A DNA stretch of 40,088 nucleotides from a virus, in the IMG/VR virus record IMGVR_UViG_3300033997_000355, positions 1 through 40,088 of that record. One strand, 5' to 3'. Below, in pieces: positions 7,046 to 13,917 of the stretch; position 1 is the first letter of the stretch; each line of letters opens with the position of its first letter. The position numbers were made by a program, and so were the translations under genes. The notes beneath the pieces are model-generated. The model had not been told where the DNA came from. It saw only the letters and a list, made by a program, of their open reading frames with translations, and did not search any database.

Positions 7046-8221
7046 TCACACCCCTCGCACGACGTCGGCGGTGACGGTCGGCACGCCCAGGTCAGCGGCG
7101 CGGTTCATCGCGGCGGTGAGCGCGTTCTGGACGGCCAGTGGGTACAGCAGCGAGCCCGCACCGCGCGAGGGAACCAGCTTGGCCCGCAGCGCGTCGATGG
7201 CACTCTGTTCCACCACCTTGTCCAGCGGCACCTGGGCGCGCTTGAAGCGGTGAGTCAGGTAGGCACCCAGCTCGTTGTCCAGCGGCGGCAGCGTGATGAT
7301 TTCAATGCGCTGTACCACTTCGCGCACCTCCGGGTTGTGCTCGGAGAGCTTCACGCCCAACTCGGGCTGGCCGATCAGGATCACCGACAGCAGCGGGCGC
7401 AGGCCGTCCTTCAACTCGCGGAAGCGCTTGAGGTGCTTCAGCGTGGGCAGCGGCAGGCTGTGGGCCTCCTCGATCACCAGCACGTGGCTGTGGCCGGAAC
7501 GAGCACTGTCGCGCAGCGATTCGTGCAGCTGACGGAAGCGGGCCTCCGGGCTGCTCTTGGGCTTGGCCAGTGGCGCGACGGCGGCCATGATCGCCTCAGC
7601 GATGTGGTGGCTGCGCAGGGTCTTGCCGACGGCGTCACTGCCTTCACTGGCCAGCACATAGGGCTGGATCACAATGACCGCCTGCTCCTCACGCTGGATG
7701 CGATCGACCAAGTCTTCGCGAAGGGTGCTCTTGCCGGCACCGCTTTCGCCGATCACCGCCGCGAAACCACCGTGGCGTGCCACCTGGTACATGCTCTCGC
7801 GGACGTAGCGGATGTCCGGGGAGAGGAACACCTCCTCGGCGCTGGCCGGATCGGCGAAAGGATTGGTGGTCAGGCCGAAGTGACGCTTGGCCTGTGGGGT
7901 CAATGCCTGAAAACGCAGTAGCATGGGATCTTCCTCGTCGTGGATTTCGTTGTCGTTATCGGTGTCTTGCGGTGGGGAAACCGGGGCCGGCGTGTTGGAG
8001 CACGTCGGCCCCTCTTGCTCATGCCAGGCGGCATCGGTCACGCCGTGCTGGTTCAGGCAGGAACTGATGGCAGCGCGCACCGCTGCCGGATCGCAGCTGG
8101 TAGGCAGCTGGCCGTGGTTGATCAGCGCATTGAGGGCCGGACGGCTCAGGCCCGCGGCGCTGGCCAAGTCGCCCTGCTTAATGCCGGCATCGGTGAGCAG
8201 GCGCTTCAGACGCAGGGTCAT
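7046..8221 (-). CDS. tnpB: Mu B-like AAA+ transposition ATPase (target selection subunit)
   Basis: The 391-residue protein has an N-terminal helix-turn-helix (about 12-35, KQGDLASAAGLSRPALNALI), a linker rich in Pro and Asp (71-98), and an AAA+/ExeA-type ATPase core. Walker A is GESGAGKS at 158-165, Walker B is HVLVIEEAH at 246-254, and a sensor-like LLSVILIGQPEL follows. The family polymerises on target DNA with ATP, delivers targets to the transposase and gives target immunity. It is encoded immediately downstream of the A subunit, with four bases of overlap. The order A then B in one operon is typical of Mu-like phages. B of Mu is 312 residues, so this form is longer, as in the D3112/B3 group. 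Confidence 0.95.
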   Translation of the reverse strand: MTLRLKRLLTDAGIKQGDLASAAGLSRPALNALINHGQLPTSCDPAAVRAAISSCLNQHGVTDAAWHEQEGPTCSNTPAPVSPPQDTDNDNEIHDEEDPMLLRFQALTPQAKRHFGLTTNPFADPASAEEVFLSPDIRYVRESMYQVARHGGFAAVIGESGAGKSTLREDLVDRIQREEQAVIVIQPYVLASEGSDAVGKTLRSHHIAEAIMAAVAPLAKPKSSPEARFRQLHESLRDSARSGHSHVLVIEEAHSLPLPTLKHLKRFRELKDGLRPLLSVILIGQPELGVKLSEHNPEVREVVQRIEIITLPPLDNELGAYLTHRFKRAQVPLDKVVEQSAIDALRAKLVPSRGAGSLLYPLAVQNALTAAMNRAADLGVPTVTADVVRGV

Positions 8222-10020
8222 GCGGCACCTCCTTCCACCAGGCGCAGGCCGCCACGTTCCGGTGTGGCCAGGGTCTGTGCCCAGGACTCCACCTGATCCA
8301 CCGGCAGACCATCGGGCCAGCGCTGGGCGGTGCGGGCATAGTGGTCAGCCGTCCAGGTCGAACCCGCCGCCTCCAGCAGGGGCTTCAGACGCATGGCCGC
8401 TTCCACATGGTTCAGCGGCGGCAGCTCGGCCCGGATCGGGGCGGGCTCAATACGCTGGGCGGCCAGCACCTGCGGCACATCGACCTGGGCGACGCGGCCC
8501 GAACGCGGCAGGCTCGGAGCCACGTTGGCCTCGCGCAGGTGCTTCATCGGGTCGACCTGACCACCGAAGGCCACGCGCTTGGCCTTGCGCGCAACCGCTA
8601 CCTCGGCATCGGTCTGGACCTGCATGGCGAGCCGGTCCAGTTCCTTGCGAGCTGCGTCGGCCGGCGTCTCCGGAGCCGTTCGGTACTCCGTGCCAACCTG
8701 GGCAGCGCTGTCCAGGAACCCCCAATCGTCCCGTCCGATGCGCGGTGCGATGTAGTGCACGGGTGCGCAATCCTGTGTGCCCGGCATCAGCACACGCACG
8801 CTCCCCTCTGGATCCAGAGCATTGACCACCACGTCGACGCGCTGACCGTTGATGAGGCCGGGCACACCACGCACGTCGTACTGCTGGGCGCGGAAGCGGA
8901 TCATGCAATCACGTACGGTGCAAGCCTTGGGCGCGCTGGTGGCCAGCTGCCGCAACACCTCTACCGCCGGAGCCAGGCGCAACTGGTCAGGGGTGATGCG
9001 CAACCAGCCATCGCGGCGGGTGTAGCCGGTGCGGCTGTGGGTGCGTGTGGCGTTATAGGCCTGCGCCCACTGCTGGGCCAGAGTGTTGATTTCCTCCAGG
9101 CTGGTAACCGGCGCACGCAGCTTCAGCAGGGCTTCGAAGTGCGTTTCGATCAAGTAGTTCGCATTCTCGACCTGACCCTTTGCGCGTGCATTGCCGACTT
9201 CGTTGATGATCGGCTCGATGCCACAGGCCGCCAGGAAGCTGCTGGTGCTGGTGGCTGTCATGGCGCTGCCCGGATCCATCATCAGGAGCTTGGGGACACC
9301 GTGCATCGTGCCGGTCTCGCGCCGGGTCATCGCATGGATCAGTGCCGAGAGTAGGTTGGCGCTGCTCTCGGCGCCCAGAACGTAGAAAAGCTCAATCGCG
9401 CCGCTGGCATGGTCGGTGATGGCATAGCGCCAGAGCCGTCGTTCGGCGATCTTGGTGAAGTTGCCTGGCTTGCCGCGGTAGAACTCGCGCTTGTCCATCA
9501 CCCGCGTGCCGTCATCGGCCAAGTAGAACTGGCGGCTGACCGAGGCATCGATCTGCCACAGGTAGTTGGGGTGCGGAGAGGACAGGCGTGCAGCTGGTGT
9601 TGCTGCCGCCAGCTGATCACGATGGAAGCCGTAGTGGCGAATGGCGCGGCAGATCGCCGAGGTGCTCAGCTGCACCACCTCGCCGGTACCCTTGTCCACG
9701 CGCATCGCCTCGATCTTTCCGTTAGCGCGCAGGGCATCCACGGCTTCTTCGACCGGCAATGCGCCCGTGCCGGTCAAGCGACGGGTTTCCTCCACAAGCG
9801 CCGCAATCGAGGCGGCTTCATCGCGGGTGAGGGACAGTTCGCCCGCATCGGACCTGCGCTTGCGGGGCTTGAGAGCCGCCGTCACCTTGGACAGGTGACG
9901 GTAGGCCGTCTGGACCGAGCATCCCAGCTGCTCGGCCAGCGCGGAGGCAATGCGCCCCTTGCTGCCGTGCGGCGCCGCCAGCAACTGGCTGGCCGCAGCC
10001 TGGATGAGGACCTCGGACAC
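8218..10020 (-). CDS. tnpA: DDE transposase A subunit
   Basis: This 600-residue protein is the phage transposase/integrase, which pairs the ends, nicks them and joins them to target DNA. An N-terminal helix-turn-helix lies at about 21-46 (KGRIASALAEQLGCSVQTAY). The retroviral-integrase-type core carries the catalytic triad D158 (WQIDAS), D249 (MMDPGS) and E285 (GQVENAN), with 35 residues between the second D and E, as expected. A Mu-transposase C-terminal barrel and a basic tail follow. I start it at the GTG at 10020 because GGGGA lies seven bases upstream and the codon follows the neighbour's stop directly; the longer reading to 10110 overlaps that neighbour. No lesion is seen, so it should be active. 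Confidence 0.96.
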   Translation of the reverse strand: MSEVLIQAAASQLLAAPHGSKGRIASALAEQLGCSVQTAYRHLSKVTAALKPRKRRSDAGELSLTRDEAASIAALVEETRRLTGTGALPVEEAVDALRANGKIEAMRVDKGTGEVVQLSTSAICRAIRHYGFHRDQLAAATPAARLSSPHPNYLWQIDASVSRQFYLADDGTRVMDKREFYRGKPGNFTKIAERRLWRYAITDHASGAIELFYVLGAESSANLLSALIHAMTRRETGTMHGVPKLLMMDPGSAMTATSTSSFLAACGIEPIINEVGNARAKGQVENANYLIETHFEALLKLRAPVTSLEEINTLAQQWAQAYNATRTHSRTGYTRRDGWLRITPDQLRLAPAVEVLRQLATSAPKACTVRDCMIRFRAQQYDVRGVPGLINGQRVDVVVNALDPEGSVRVLMPGTQDCAPVHYIAPRIGRDDWGFLDSAAQVGTEYRTAPETPADAARKELDRLAMQVQTDAEVAVARKAKRVAFGGQVDPMKHLREANVAPSLPRSGRVAQVDVPQVLAAQRIEPAPIRAELPPLNHVEAAMRLKPLLEAAGSTWTADHYARTAQRWPDGLPVDQVESWAQTLATPERGGLRLVEGGAA

Positions 10021-10021
10021 G

Positions 10022-10939
10022 TCAGATCCCCGCGTCGTTGATGACAGGGATCGCGATGGCCAGATCCTCGTCATCGCGGGCGATGCGCACCGACGTGAGG
10101 AGGCGGCCAATCACGTCGCTCAGGAACCGAGCCGCGTCCTCCTCGACGTGGTTGTCGCAGGCAAAGTCGGCCAACGCCTGGATGGAGGCTCGCAGGCCGC
10201 TACCCTCGCTGCCGATGGCAGCCAGAACATTCTGCTCCGCCTCGGTTACCGCCTGCTTGAGGGTGACCAATTGCTCGTCGGGCGTAGCGGCCTTCCAGCG
10301 GCGCTGCGCCTTGATGGTCTTTTCATGCTCCTTGTTCAGATCCTCGCTCAACTTGTTGATGCGCTGATCTTTCGCGTCGGCATCGGCCCTGGCTTCGCGC
10401 AGAGCTGCGCGCAGTTGGCTTGCGCTCATGCGCTCCACGTCGTCCACGGTGATGCCCGCAACCGACTCTCCGGACTCCAGCGCCTGCAGGTCCTCGTCGT
10501 CCAGAACCGCCAGTTCCAGTACCTTTGCTTGGGTGCCGGCGGCCTTCAAAAGTGACACCGTGTCACTTTTGGAGAACTTCAGGGCGACGGTCATCAGGCG
10601 TGCCGCCGTCCGGTAGTTGAACCCGCGCATAGCGATCTGCTCTTGGAACTCGCCATGTGCGGTCTGCTCCTTGATGAGCAGCAGACCCCTGCCCATTTCG
10701 AGGATGTCTTCAACGGAGCGGCGCTGGCGGTACTCGACCATGCTCCAGAGCGAATCGGTGTCCAAGGCGCCGGCATAGCCCAGCGTGGTAGCCAAGGCCT
10801 TCACCTGCGCCTCGGCCTGCGCCATGACTTGCAGTTCCTGGTTGCGCTCGACCAGCTTGCCCGTATCCAGATCCGCGCCAACCGGCTCGGCTTGGGCAAG
10901 CGCCTTAGCGCCGCGCTTATTGGGTTGCTTCTCTGCCAT
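10022..10939 (-). CDS. DUF3102-like early protein, 305 aa, with internal 25-bp palindrome
   Basis: The central segment RQRRSVEDILEMGRGLLLIK...HGEFQEQIAMRGFNYRTAARLM resembles DUF3102-type phage proteins (a helical domain often seen near ParB-like or replication genes). A long charged coiled-coil follows (about 180-235, RADADAKDQRINKLSEDLNK). Acting just ahead of A in the operon, it may help organise the transposition complex, but no function is established. The ATG at 10939 has GAGG six bases upstream; ATG 10954, overlapping the previous stop, is possible. Positions 10547-10571 in the coding strand form a perfect palindrome, described separately. Confidence 0.75.
   Translation of the reverse strand: MAEKQPNKRGAKALAQAEPVGADLDTGKLVERNQELQVMAQAEAQVKALATTLGYAGALDTDSLWSMVEYRQRRSVEDILEMGRGLLLIKEQTAHGEFQEQIAMRGFNYRTAARLMTVALKFSKSDTVSLLKAAGTQAKVLELAVLDDEDLQALESGESVAGITVDDVERMSASQLRAALREARADADAKDQRINKLSEDLNKEHEKTIKAQRRWKAATPDEQLVTLKQAVTEAEQNVLAAIGSEGSGLRASIQALADFACDNHVEEDAARFLSDVIGRLLTSVRIARDDEDLAIAIPVINDAGI
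10547..10571. promoter_or_regulatory. 25-bp perfect palindrome inside the DUF3102-like gene
   Basis: CAAAAGTGACAC (10547-10558) and GTGTCACTTTTG (10560-10571) are exact reverse complements around one central C. Twelve-base arms with no mismatch are not required by the encoded peptide. The element could be a binding site for a phage or host protein (an operator, a parS-like centromere, or an accessory transposition site), or an RNA hairpin within the early message. I see no second copy in the window. Confidence 0.6.
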
Positions 10940-10953
10940 TTCGATCCTCGTCA

Positions 10954-11247
10954 TCAGTTGGGGCTACGGCTGTAGCGGTTCTTGAAGTCATCCAGCTGCC
11001 GCTCTTCACGGGCCACCTCGGCTTGATGGGCCAAGGCGATCTGGACAATTCGGGGGGACAGACGCCAGTTGTCCTGGTCAAAGGGAGAGCGCTCGACCAA
11101 GCCGTCCTCGGCCAGGCGCTGCAGGTTGCGCAGCGTGGTGCTGGGGGATTCGCCGATGGCGTCGGCAACGGGTTTCAGGCGCAGACCGGTGCGGCTGTGC
11201 CCGGCCAGCGCGAACAGCAGGCGGGTGAAGATGCTCTGCTCGCTCAT
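10954..11247 (-). CDS. Winged-helix regulator-like protein, 97 aa
   Basis: The protein starts MSEQSIFTRLLFALAGHSRT and contains LKPVADAIGESPSTTLRNLQRLAEDGLVER (about 24-53), an IclR/MarR-like winged helix in which ESPSTTLRNLQRL is the recognition part. A charged C-terminal helix follows. The start at 11247 overlaps the upstream stop (ATGA). Position in the early operon near the repressor suggests a phage regulator acting on early promoters or on the ends, perhaps in the role of Ner, but no direct evidence is visible. Confidence 0.75.
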   Translation of the reverse strand: MSEQSIFTRLLFALAGHSRTGLRLKPVADAIGESPSTTLRNLQRLAEDGLVERSPFDQDNWRLSPRIVQIALAHQAEVAREERQLDDFKNRYSRSPN

Positions 11248-11477
11248 GCCGCAGCACCCTGCTGGCGGCGCGCCAGTTCCTTCAGGATGCGAACGACGCG
11301 GCGGTCGGCTGCGTCGCAGGCGCCGGCCAGTGGCAGGGTGAGCGCCAGCGGCTCGTCCGATTCGACAGCACGCTGCCAGCTGCTCACTGCGGTGGCGTAC
11401 TGGTCGCGGGCTGAGGCGAGCAGCAGCTCCAGTTCGCGGGTGGAGACCTCGTCCATTGGGCGGCCCGGGGCGTTCAT
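11244..11477 (-). CDS. Small helical early protein, 77 aa
   Basis: The product is almost wholly helical (STRELELLLASARDQYATAV and a basic C-terminal ADRRVVRILKELARRQQ). ATG 11477 overlaps the stop of the first operon gene, and an in-frame ATG lies at 11456; neither has a clear ribosome site, so translation is probably coupled. Its stop overlaps the next gene's start. No family is recognised. Confidence 0.65.
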   Translation of the reverse strand: MNAPGRPMDEVSTRELELLLASARDQYATAVSSWQRAVESDEPLALTLPLAGACDAADRRVVRILKELARRQQGAAA

Positions 11478-11683
11478 GCGGAGGCACTCAGGCCAGCGGC
11501 CTTCAACAGCCTGCGCCGCAGGGCCTGACCCTTCGGGCCATTCCAGCGCCCGATGAGGACGTCCCGTGCGTTCTGCGGCGGCACGCCGTTCTCCATGCAC
11601 CAGCCGCGGAGGCTGGTTCCCTTGCCAACGAAGGCGGTACGGACCTTGAGGTGAAGATCCAGGCTGGGGGCGGGTTCGCTCAT
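11474..11683 (-). CDS. Ner-like DNA-binding protein, first gene of the early operon
   Basis: The 69-residue protein has KVRTAFVGKGTSLRGWCMEN followed by VPPQNARDVLIGRWNGPKGQ. This is a small helix-turn-helix type in which SLRGWCMENGVPPQNARDVL forms the two DNA-binding helices. Such proteins are found as the first leftward gene opposite the repressor of Mu-like phages, where Ner dampens early and repressor promoters. AAAGGAT lies seven bases before the ATG at 11683. Divergent to the repressor and just below the predicted early promoter, it is probably a Cro/Ner-type negative regulator. Identity as Ner proper is inferred from position and size. Confidence 0.75.
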   Translation of the reverse strand: MSEPAPSLDLHLKVRTAFVGKGTSLRGWCMENGVPPQNARDVLIGRWNGPKGQALRRRLLKAAGLSASA

Positions 11684-11745
11684 CGCGTGTATCCTTTGAT
11701 CCTTGTTCCATTGGTTGGCTGCTCTAGGCGCTGCCAGTGGAAGTA

Positions 11746-11774
11746 ATCATGGTACGGATTTCCGTGCCTGTCAA
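11746..11774 (-). promoter_or_regulatory. Early promoter (Pe), leftward
   Basis: Read on the minus strand, a perfect -35 TTGACA (11774-11769) is followed by exactly 17 bases and a -10 of CATGAT (11751-11746). The start of transcription would fall near 11740, giving a leader of about 55 bases before the first early gene at 11683. It is the only strong sigma-70 promoter I find on this strand near the operon. Confidence 0.75.
11754..11765. promoter_or_regulatory. Operator O1, palindrome in the Pe spacer
   Basis: ACGGA-TT-TCCGT is a perfect 12-bp inverted repeat lying wholly between the -35 and -10 of the early promoter. A dimeric repressor bound there would block RNA polymerase. It is the best candidate binding site for the C-type repressor encoded at 11797. 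Confidence 0.65.
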
Positions 11775-11784
11775 CACATATGGC

Positions 11785-11796
11785 ATGGAATTTCGT
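11785..11796. promoter_or_regulatory. Operator O2, imperfect copy at the repressor start
   Basis: ATGGAATTTCGT matches O1 at 9 of 12 positions and lies 31 bp from it, about three helical turns, so two dimers could sit on one face of the DNA. It abuts the repressor ATG and covers its ribosome site, which suggests autoregulation. Confidence 0.45.
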
Positions 11797-12168
11797 ATGA
11801 CGATCGGAACCCGTCTGAAGAGCGAGCGGGAACGCCTGGGGCTCACGCTGCCTGAGTTCGCGGAACTCGCAGGGGCGAAGAAGAACACCGTGATTGACTG
11901 GCAGAGAGACACATCCAGCCCCCCTGCCGCTAAGCTGGCTGCACTTGCTGAAGCTGGAGTGGATCCGCTTTACGTGTTGACGGGGCAGCGCAGCATCGCG
12001 CGGCCCGGCATGACGAACGCTGAGATCACGCAGTTCAATGACGTGGTGGATACGTTCTGGATGCTGTCCGATCCCGGTCGCGTAATGGCCTTGAACATGC
12101 TGACGGCCTTACTAGCGAAGGAGACCCAAGAAGGGTCGTCTCGTGGATTGCGTAAGCCAAAGGCCTGA
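11797..12168 (+). CDS. C-type phage repressor (XRE helix-turn-helix)
   Basis: The 123-residue protein has an N-terminal XRE domain: MTIGTRLKSERERLGLTLPE, the helix-turn-helix at about 17-36 (TLPEFAELAGAKKNTVIDWQ), and the fifth-helix motif VDPLYVLTGQ near 55-64. A C-terminal helical region (about 75-110) probably dimerises. There is no LexA-type self-cleavage domain, so induction would not go through RecA-driven autoproteolysis. It is the first rightward gene, divergent from the early operon, and should keep the lysogen by binding the operators at 11754 and 11785. I chose ATG 11797 over 11785 or 11737 because GGAA lies six bases ahead and the domain starts there. Confidence 0.88.
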   Translation: MTIGTRLKSERERLGLTLPEFAELAGAKKNTVIDWQRDTSSPPAAKLAALAEAGVDPLYVLTGQRSIARPGMTNAEITQFNDVVDTFWMLSDPGRVMALNMLTALLAKETQEGSSRGLRKPKA

Positions 12169-12247
12169 CTGCCGTAGGTGCGGTGCCGTCGAGCTTTAAG
12201 TCGCGCATCCTTCGGTGCGCTGAATCCAAATCGGACAAGGAGGCGTC

Positions 12248-12667
12248 ATGAAGAAGTTGGTTTTTTCGCTCGTGGTTCTGTTGGTGCTGCTCGGTGCAAA
12301 GGCTGTAATCGGCCAAGACTTCAAAGATCAGAATCTCAAGCATCTAGTCATCGGAAAAACCACGCTTAGCGAGGCAACTGCCCTCTTGGATGCGCCGCCA
12401 CTGCGATCATCGGTTGGGGCGAGCGGCGCCACTGGCTACACCTGGCAGTACATCCAGTCGAAAGCCAGCCTATGGACCGGAAACGTTCGCAGCTCCAGTA
12501 AGCAGGTCATCCTCGTCTTCAACACCGATGGAACGTTCCAGAGGATTTTCCAAATGGATGGCATTCAGCTGTCGCCTGACGATCTCGAGAGGCTCTTCAG
12601 CCAACCAGCTGCCGAGCACGCACACAGGCAGCAGAGCCAAGGGAAATCACGCGCAGTTGCGGACTGA
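12248..12667 (+). CDS. Secreted BamE/SmpA-like protein (probable lysogenic-conversion gene)
   Basis: The 139-residue protein has a clear signal peptide (KK, then LVFSLVVLLVLLGAKAVIGQ, cleavage near residue 20-23) without a lipobox cysteine. The mature part has the BamE/SmpA-type pattern: LVIGKTTLSEATALLDAPPL, a GYTWQY strand, and KQVILVFNTDGTFQRI. That fold forms small envelope proteins. AAGGAGG lies four bases before the ATG. It is placed just after the repressor and before the lysis genes, in the same direction as the repressor, a usual site for genes expressed from the prophage. An envelope role such as superinfection exclusion is possible but unproven. Confidence 0.75.
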   Translation: MKKLVFSLVVLLVLLGAKAVIGQDFKDQNLKHLVIGKTTLSEATALLDAPPLRSSVGASGATGYTWQYIQSKASLWTGNVRSSSKQVILVFNTDGTFQRIFQMDGIQLSPDDLERLFSQPAAEHAHRQQSQGKSRAVAD

Positions 12668-12756
12668 TTCAGGGTGATCGTGATCTGACGCCCCCTCCGC
12701 TGTAGCGTGGATCGCCCCGCCTTCCCACACTCTCACGCGCGCGCGGGAGATTCCTC

Positions 12757-12774
12757 GAAACCAGTTTCAAAGAC
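12757..12774 (+). promoter_or_regulatory. Putative late-activator site upstream of the lysis genes
   Basis: GAAACCAGTTTCAAAGAC contains the palindrome GAAAC-CA-GTTTC. The identical 18 bases occur only once more, at 20464-20481, upstream of the protease gene. Both spots correspond to Mu late promoters (Plys and PI), which are activator-dependent, so this is likely the site for the Mor-type protein. A convincing -10 is not obvious downstream. Confidence 0.55.
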
Positions 12775-12815
12775 GACGCTCAGTCAAACACTGAAACTCT
12801 GCCCATCGGTTCGGT

Positions 12816-12863
12816 GTGCGCATTGCGCACCTGGCCGGCGGGCATCCTCGTCTGCCCGTCGGC
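12816..12863 (+). other. Two hairpins in the leader of the endolysin gene
   Basis: GTGCGCA-T-TGCGCAC (12816-12830) is a perfect palindrome. It is followed by an 11-bp stem, GCCGGCGGGCA (12834-12844) with TGCCCGTCGGC (12853-12863), holding one G-U pair and an 8-base loop. Neither has a T-tract, so they are not plain terminators. They end about ten bases before the GGAG of the endolysin and could control the timing of its translation. Confidence 0.5.
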
Positions 12864-12885
12864 CATCTTTCCTTGGAGATGGCGC

Positions 12886-13404
12886 ATGGCAGCAGAGCAA
12901 CCCGGTAACAAGGCACTGCCCATCGCGGGTGGAATGTTGGCGACCATGCTGGCATTGCTGCTCGGGTTGGTGCAGCCCTTTGAGGGCTACTCGGCCCAGC
13001 CCTACCGTGACGTAGTCGGCAAGCTCACGGTCTGCTACGGCCATACGGCAAAGGTCGAACAGCGCACCTACACCCGTGCCGAATGCGAGCGCCTGCTTCA
13101 GTCGGACCTCGGTGTCGCCTGGAACACCGTGCAGAGTTGCATCAAGGTGCCGATGACGGACTACCAGGCGGCCGCCCTGACATCGTTCGCCTTCAACGTC
13201 GGTCCCGGTGGTGCTGGGGTCAAGGATGGCCTGTGCTTCCTGCGCAACGGCCAGCAGCCGCGGATCCGTGTTTACGCCAACCAAGGCCGCTGGGACCTTG
13301 CATGCGCCCAGCTGAGCAACTGGGCCAACGCAGGAGGCAAGCCCTACAAGGGGCTTGAACGCCGCCGTACGGCGGAGAGAGCGATGTGCGAGGGCCGGTA
13401 CTGA
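12886..13404 (+). CDS. SAR-type endolysin, GH24 lysozyme
   Basis: This 172-residue muramidase cuts the peptidoglycan glycan chain. The T4/P21-type catalytic triad is visible as E33 (FEGYS), D42 (YRD) and T48 (KLT), followed by C50-YGHT. An N-terminal weakly hydrophobic segment (12-29, PIAGGMLATMLALLLGLV) rich in Gly and Ala is a signal-anchor-release type, so the enzyme would be exported by Sec, held inactive in the membrane and released when the membrane depolarises. Cysteines at 50 and 85 could take part in activation. ATG 12886 has GGAG seven bases upstream; the longer reading to 12814 passes through the leader hairpins. The stop overlaps the Rz start. Confidence 0.92.
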   Translation: MAAEQPGNKALPIAGGMLATMLALLLGLVQPFEGYSAQPYRDVVGKLTVCYGHTAKVEQRTYTRAECERLLQSDLGVAWNTVQSCIKVPMTDYQAAALTSFAFNVGPGGAGVKDGLCFLRNGQQPRIRVYANQGRWDLACAQLSNWANAGGKPYKGLERRRTAERAMCEGRY

Positions 13405-13910
13405 TGGTCCGCGCACTGCTCGCAACGGTTGCCCTGCTGCTGGTGCTCCTGCTGATCGCCATTGCCGCAGCACTCCTTTATCGCGGCAATGCGCTGGACG
13501 CGCAGGCTCGTGATGCCACTGCGCAGCAGCGCATGGTCACGCTTGAATCGCAGCTGGCGAACGAGCGCAGCGCTCGCGACACCGAGCACACCCAAGCCAA
13601 GGCAATGGCCCAGATCGGAGACGAACATGAAGATGATAGGGAGGCGGCCGCGTCCATCCCTGCTGCCGTTGTCGCTGGCCTGCGCGCTGGCAATCTCCAG
13701 CTGCGCGACGACCTCGCCACCTGCCACACCGCCCGCTTGTCCCAAGCCGTCTCTGGCGCCGTCGAACGTGATGCGACCGCCGAACTACGTCCGGAGGTTG
13801 CAGGCGTTGCTCTTCAAATCGTCACCGAAGCCGAAGACCACGTCCGCTCCTGTCAGGCCGCCATCGGCGTCCTCACCGGACAGCGTCCAGCCACCGAGAC
13901 CAGCCCATGA
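13404..13910 (+). CDS. Rz-like inner-membrane spanin
   Basis: The 168-residue protein has one N-terminal transmembrane helix (about 3-26, ALLATVALLLVLLLIAIAAA) followed by a long charged, helical periplasmic domain, the plan of an i-spanin. It would pair with the Rz1 lipoprotein encoded in another frame inside it and fuse inner and outer membranes in the last step of lysis. It starts at the TGATG overlap with the endolysin gene. Its C-terminal part is the stretch that also encodes Rz1, which constrains both sequences. Confidence 0.88.
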   Translation: MVRALLATVALLLVLLLIAIAAALLYRGNALDAQARDATAQQRMVTLESQLANERSARDTEHTQAKAMAQIGDEHEDDREAAASIPAAVVAGLRAGNLQLRDDLATCHTARLSQAVSGAVERDATAELRPEVAGVALQIVTEAEDHVRSCQAAIGVLTGQRPATETSP

Positions 13911-13917
13911 TCGTTGA
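13627..13917 (+). CDS. Rz1-like outer-membrane lipoprotein spanin, nested in Rz
   Basis: This 96-residue frame lies in the +1 frame within Rz and runs seven bases past it. It begins MKMIGRRPRP, has a hydrophobic stretch and a lipobox LAISSC with the modified cysteine at residue 26. The mature part is proline-rich (SPPATPPACPKP), as in classical Rz1. GGAG lies seven bases before the ATG at 13627. The mature o-spanin would be about 71 residues. Nested Rz/Rz1 pairs are well known in lambdoid and Mu-like phages. Confidence 0.88.
   Translation: MKMIGRRPRPSLLPLSLACALAISSCATTSPPATPPACPKPSLAPSNVMRPPNYVRRLQALLFKSSPKPKTTSAPVRPPSASSPDSVQPPRPAHDR

Noticed and set aside
6860-7921. 353-codon plus-strand frame opposite the B ATPase gene
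   Set aside because: It mirrors the Walker-motif gene on the other strand and shows no motif of its own.
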